NCBI RefSeq assembly: GCF_000719775.1
Contig: NZ_JOHR01000006.1
Span: 248,001 to 312,000 of the forward strand
Direction: 5' to 3'
DNA: 64,000 bases
From: Streptomyces sp. NRRL F-5135
GTDB lineage: Bacteria; Actinomycetota; Actinomycetes; Streptomycetales; Streptomycetaceae
A program made the translations under genes and the position numbers. Shown here piece by piece: positions 61,542 through 64,000 of this stretch (its first letter is position 1; the number at the start of each line of letters is the position of its first letter). Below the pieces are notes generated by a model. The model made no database searches, was not told the origin of the DNA, and saw nothing but the letters and a program-made list of their open reading frames with translations.

Positions 61542-64000
61542 GTGGTCCCCGCGCACGCGGGGGTGGTCCCCGCGTTGCCGAATTGCTGGGCGTAGAGCCA
61601 GGGTGGTCCCCGCGCACGCGGGGGTGGTCCCACGGAGGCGACATCGACGCGGCCGGGGCGGCAGTGGTCCCCGCGCACGCGGGGGTGGTCCCCACCGCAA
61701 TCTCAAGGGCGCTTGACGGAGCAGGTGGTCCCCGCGCACGCGGGGGTGGTCCCGTTTGTCGGGTGTCCGCCCATGATCAGCCGCAGTGGTCCCCGCGCAC
61801 GCGGGGGTGGTCCCTGCGAGGTCTTGCCCTCTCGGGGAGGGGCCACGTGGTCCCCGCGCACGCGGGGGTGGTCCCCTGCTGGAACTCGGCCTGGACTGCG
61901 AGGAGCTCGTGGTCCCCGCGCACGCGGGGGTGGTCCCGTCATCAACGCGGCCAAGGTCAGCGGCCGGTGGTGGTCCCCGCGCACGCGGGGGTGGTCCCCG
62001 CAGTCGGCACCCTCCCCGCCTCGGAAGGCGGTGGTCCCCGCGCACGCGGGGGTGGTCCCAGGCCGAAGCAGCCGCAGGCGGGGCAGGGGTGGTGGTCCCC
62101 GCGCACGCGGGGGTGGTCCCCTCGAATACCCCGAAGGCGCCGTCCTCTACGAGTGGTCCCCGCGCACGCGGGGGTGGTCCCTCGATCCGCGCGTGCCGCC
62201 AGTTCCGCTCCCGGTGGTCCCCGCGCACGCGGGGGTGGTCCCTAACCCGACAGCCAGAAAGGCCCGCCCGTGACGTGGTCCCCGCGCACGCGGGGGTGGT
62301 CCCCGTGCACGATGGAGTCCATGCGGTCTGGGGAGGTGGTCCCCGCGCACGCGGGGGTGGTCCCTCCAGCTCGTCCACCTACGTCGGAGGACGCATGTGG
62401 TCCCCGCGCACGCGGGGGTGGTCCCTCGGCTTCGCCCTCAAGACGGCAGCCAAGCAAGTGGTCCCCGCGCACGCGGGGGTGGTCCCGCGAGGGACGCAAC
62501 CCCGCGTTCGTCATCAACGTGGTCCCCGCGCACGCGGGGGTGGTCCCACGGAAGCGCCTTCGGTGACCAGGGTGTAGGCGTGGTCCCCGCGCACGCGGGG
62601 GTGGTCCCTGTCCACCACCGGTGCCGGGGTGCTGCCGGCGGTGGTCCCCGCGCACGCGGGGGTGGTCCCGCGGCCACGAGGGAGACACCTGCTGAGCGGG
62701 CGTGGTCCCCGCGCACGCGGGGGTGGTCCCCACTTGCCGCACTGGCCGCACTGCCAGTCGTCGTGGTCCCCGCGCACGCGGGGGTGGTCCCTTGCATCAA
62801 AAGCGAGCCGAGGAAATCGGCAAGTGGTCCCCGCGCACGCGGGGGTGGTCCCTACATCTACGCCTCCGCCAGGCGCCGGGCATGGTGGTCCCCGCGCACG
62901 CGGGGGTGGTCCCACTCCGCGCCGAGCTTCGTATTGGCTTGGGGTGTGGTCCCCGCGCACGCGGGGGTGGTCCCACGCATCCCGAGCACGGGATGGGTGA
63001 TCTCCCGTGGTCCCCGCGCACGCGGGGGTGGTCCCCCTTGAACCGCACCGCCTGGCGGGCCGCGCTGGTGGTCCCCGCGCACGCGGGGGTGGTCCCAAGA
63101 TGCTGGACCTGCTCAACAAGCACCGAGAGTGGTCCCCGCGCACGCGGGGGTGGTCCCTGATCGTCGGTGGTGTCGACCCTGACGACGTCGTGGTCCCCGC
63201 GCACGCGGGGGTGGTCCCGTGTACCACTTGCCCTTGTACTGCGACAGGACGTGGTCCCCGCGCACGCGGGGGTGGTCCCCAGACCAGCACGGCCAGTTCG
63301 GCGATGGGGGAGTGGTCCCCGCGCACGCGGGGGTGGTCCCTGCTCGGCGGCGGCAATGGCGACCGCCTCCCGGTGGTCCCCGCGCACGCGGGGGTGGTCC
63401 CAGGTAGAACCGCTGCTCCCGCTCATCGAGCTTGTGGTCCCCGCGCACGCGGGGGTGGTCCCGACGCGCGGGTGTCCGTGAACGGGACCGCCACGTGGTC
63501 CCCGCGCACGCGGGGGTGGTCCCGTGCAGATCATGCATTAACGACTGATCGATTCGTGGTCCCCGCGCACGCGGGGGTGGTCCCCCGGAATCCGGATCGA
63601 CGACACCTTCGAGTACGTGGTCCCCGCGCACGCGGGGGTGGTCCCATGAGTCCTTCTTTCAGGGGGTGACGGTGAAGGTGGTCCCCGCGCACGCGGGGGT
63701 GGTCCCCCATTCCGGGAACCCAAATTGTCCCGATTCTTGTGGTCCCCGCGCACGCGGGGGTGGTCCCCTGTCCGACTACCGGGCGACGATGATCGCCCGG
63801 TGGTCCCCGCGCACGCGGGGGTGGTCCCAACGCCAGGAGGTGCTGGAGGCGATCAGGGAGGTGGTCCCCGCGCACGCGGGGGTGGTCCCCGACGGCGGCG
63901 AGCGGGGCCAGGACCTGGCCGGTGGTCCCCGCGCACGCGGGGGTGGTCCCATCCCCGCCGGCTGCTGGTCGGCCGCGAGCAGGTGGTCCCCGCGCACGCG
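61542..64000 (+). CRISPR. Type I-E CRISPR array, at least 41 repeats and 40 spacers, continues past the window
   Basis: 29-bp repeat starting GTGGTCCCCGCG, with hairpin CCCCGC-GCAC-GCGGGG, ending GTGGTCCC (the crRNA handle). Starts are 61542, 61603, 61664, 61725, 61786, 61847, 61909 and then every 61 bp to 63983, the last cut by the window end. Spacers are 32 nt except the sixth (61876-61908), which is 33 nt. I saw no variant repeat, and no spacer looks duplicated. The orientation matches E. coli type I-E arrays and puts the leader next to cas2e. Confidence 0.96.

Noticed and set aside
61583..63997. Many frames on both strands reading VVPAHAGVVP or RDHPRVRGDH repeats
   Set aside because: They are readings of the CRISPR repeat and its complement, with a 61-bp period, not proteins.
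61542..64000. Spacers of the main array targeting this window
   Set aside because: By eye I found no spacer with a clear match elsewhere in the window; only a proper search could exclude it.

Overview
The window is high-GC DNA (about 70 %) with GTG and TTG starts, many ATGA/GTGA start-stop overlaps, LacI/IclR/PucR regulators and a Cas3-Cas8e fusion. All of this points to a Streptomyces or close relative. No taxonomic marker gene (rRNA, intact tRNA, ribosomal protein) is present, so the genus is an inference.

Layout. 1-11332: a tightly overlapping plus-strand operon for a surface or secreted glycan. It holds two glycosyltransferases, a sugar C-methyltransferase, glucose-1-phosphate cytidylyltransferase, a PIG-L deacetylase, an NAD-dependent epimerase, a DUF4910-type peptidase-like protein, a flippase, a polysaccharide pyruvyltransferase, an RfbC-type epimerase and a class III aminotransferase. 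11345-12163: a PAP2 phosphatase. 12280-19076: a LacI-controlled catabolic locus (GMC oxidoreductase, ThiDP enzyme, ThuA protein, MFS transporter) with a visible operator over the promoter. 19282-22283: a PucR regulator divergent from a HisD paralogue. 22547-26305: a quinone reductase divergent from an AraC regulator, then an asparagine synthetase. 26306-33609: a decayed stretch with pseudogenes (SDR, alkaline-phosphatase-superfamily enzyme, rarA, IS3 and IS701 transposases) around two live secreted-sugar genes (sorbosone-type dehydrogenase with PKD domain; Tat-exported TIM-barrel protein). 33619-44370: two sugar-catabolic gene sets, one under a LacI regulator and leading to a KDPG-type aldolase, the other under an IclR regulator. 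44449-46281: an exonuclease-BRCT-TerD protein.

46492-50571 is a mobile-DNA junction. It contains an IS3 element with a 4-bp target duplication inserted in an IS701-type remnant, an IS630 element that truncates a nuclease-like gene, and the 3' half of a tRNA-Arg gene that looks like an integration scar. To its right lies a complete type I-E CRISPR-Cas system: cas3-cas8e (one fused gene), cse2, cas7e, cas5e, cas6e, cas1e, cas2e, a leader, and an array of at least 41 repeats that runs off the end of the window.

The most interesting signal is upstream of cas3. Two degenerate copies of the CRISPR repeat at 51035-51063 and 51096-51124 lie exactly one array period (61 nt) apart and enclose a 32-nt spacer. 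In the copies the hairpin stems and the 5' handle are kept, while loops and outer flanks have drifted. The spacer's seed half matches two sites between this mini-array and cas3, both preceded by GAAC. At the better site the only seed mismatch falls at position 6, the base that type I-E Cascade does not read. This is what a cas-autoregulating guide (CreR-like) would look like, here for a type I-E system with a fused Cas3-Cas8e. The control function is inferred; repeats, phasing and matches are read directly from the sequence.
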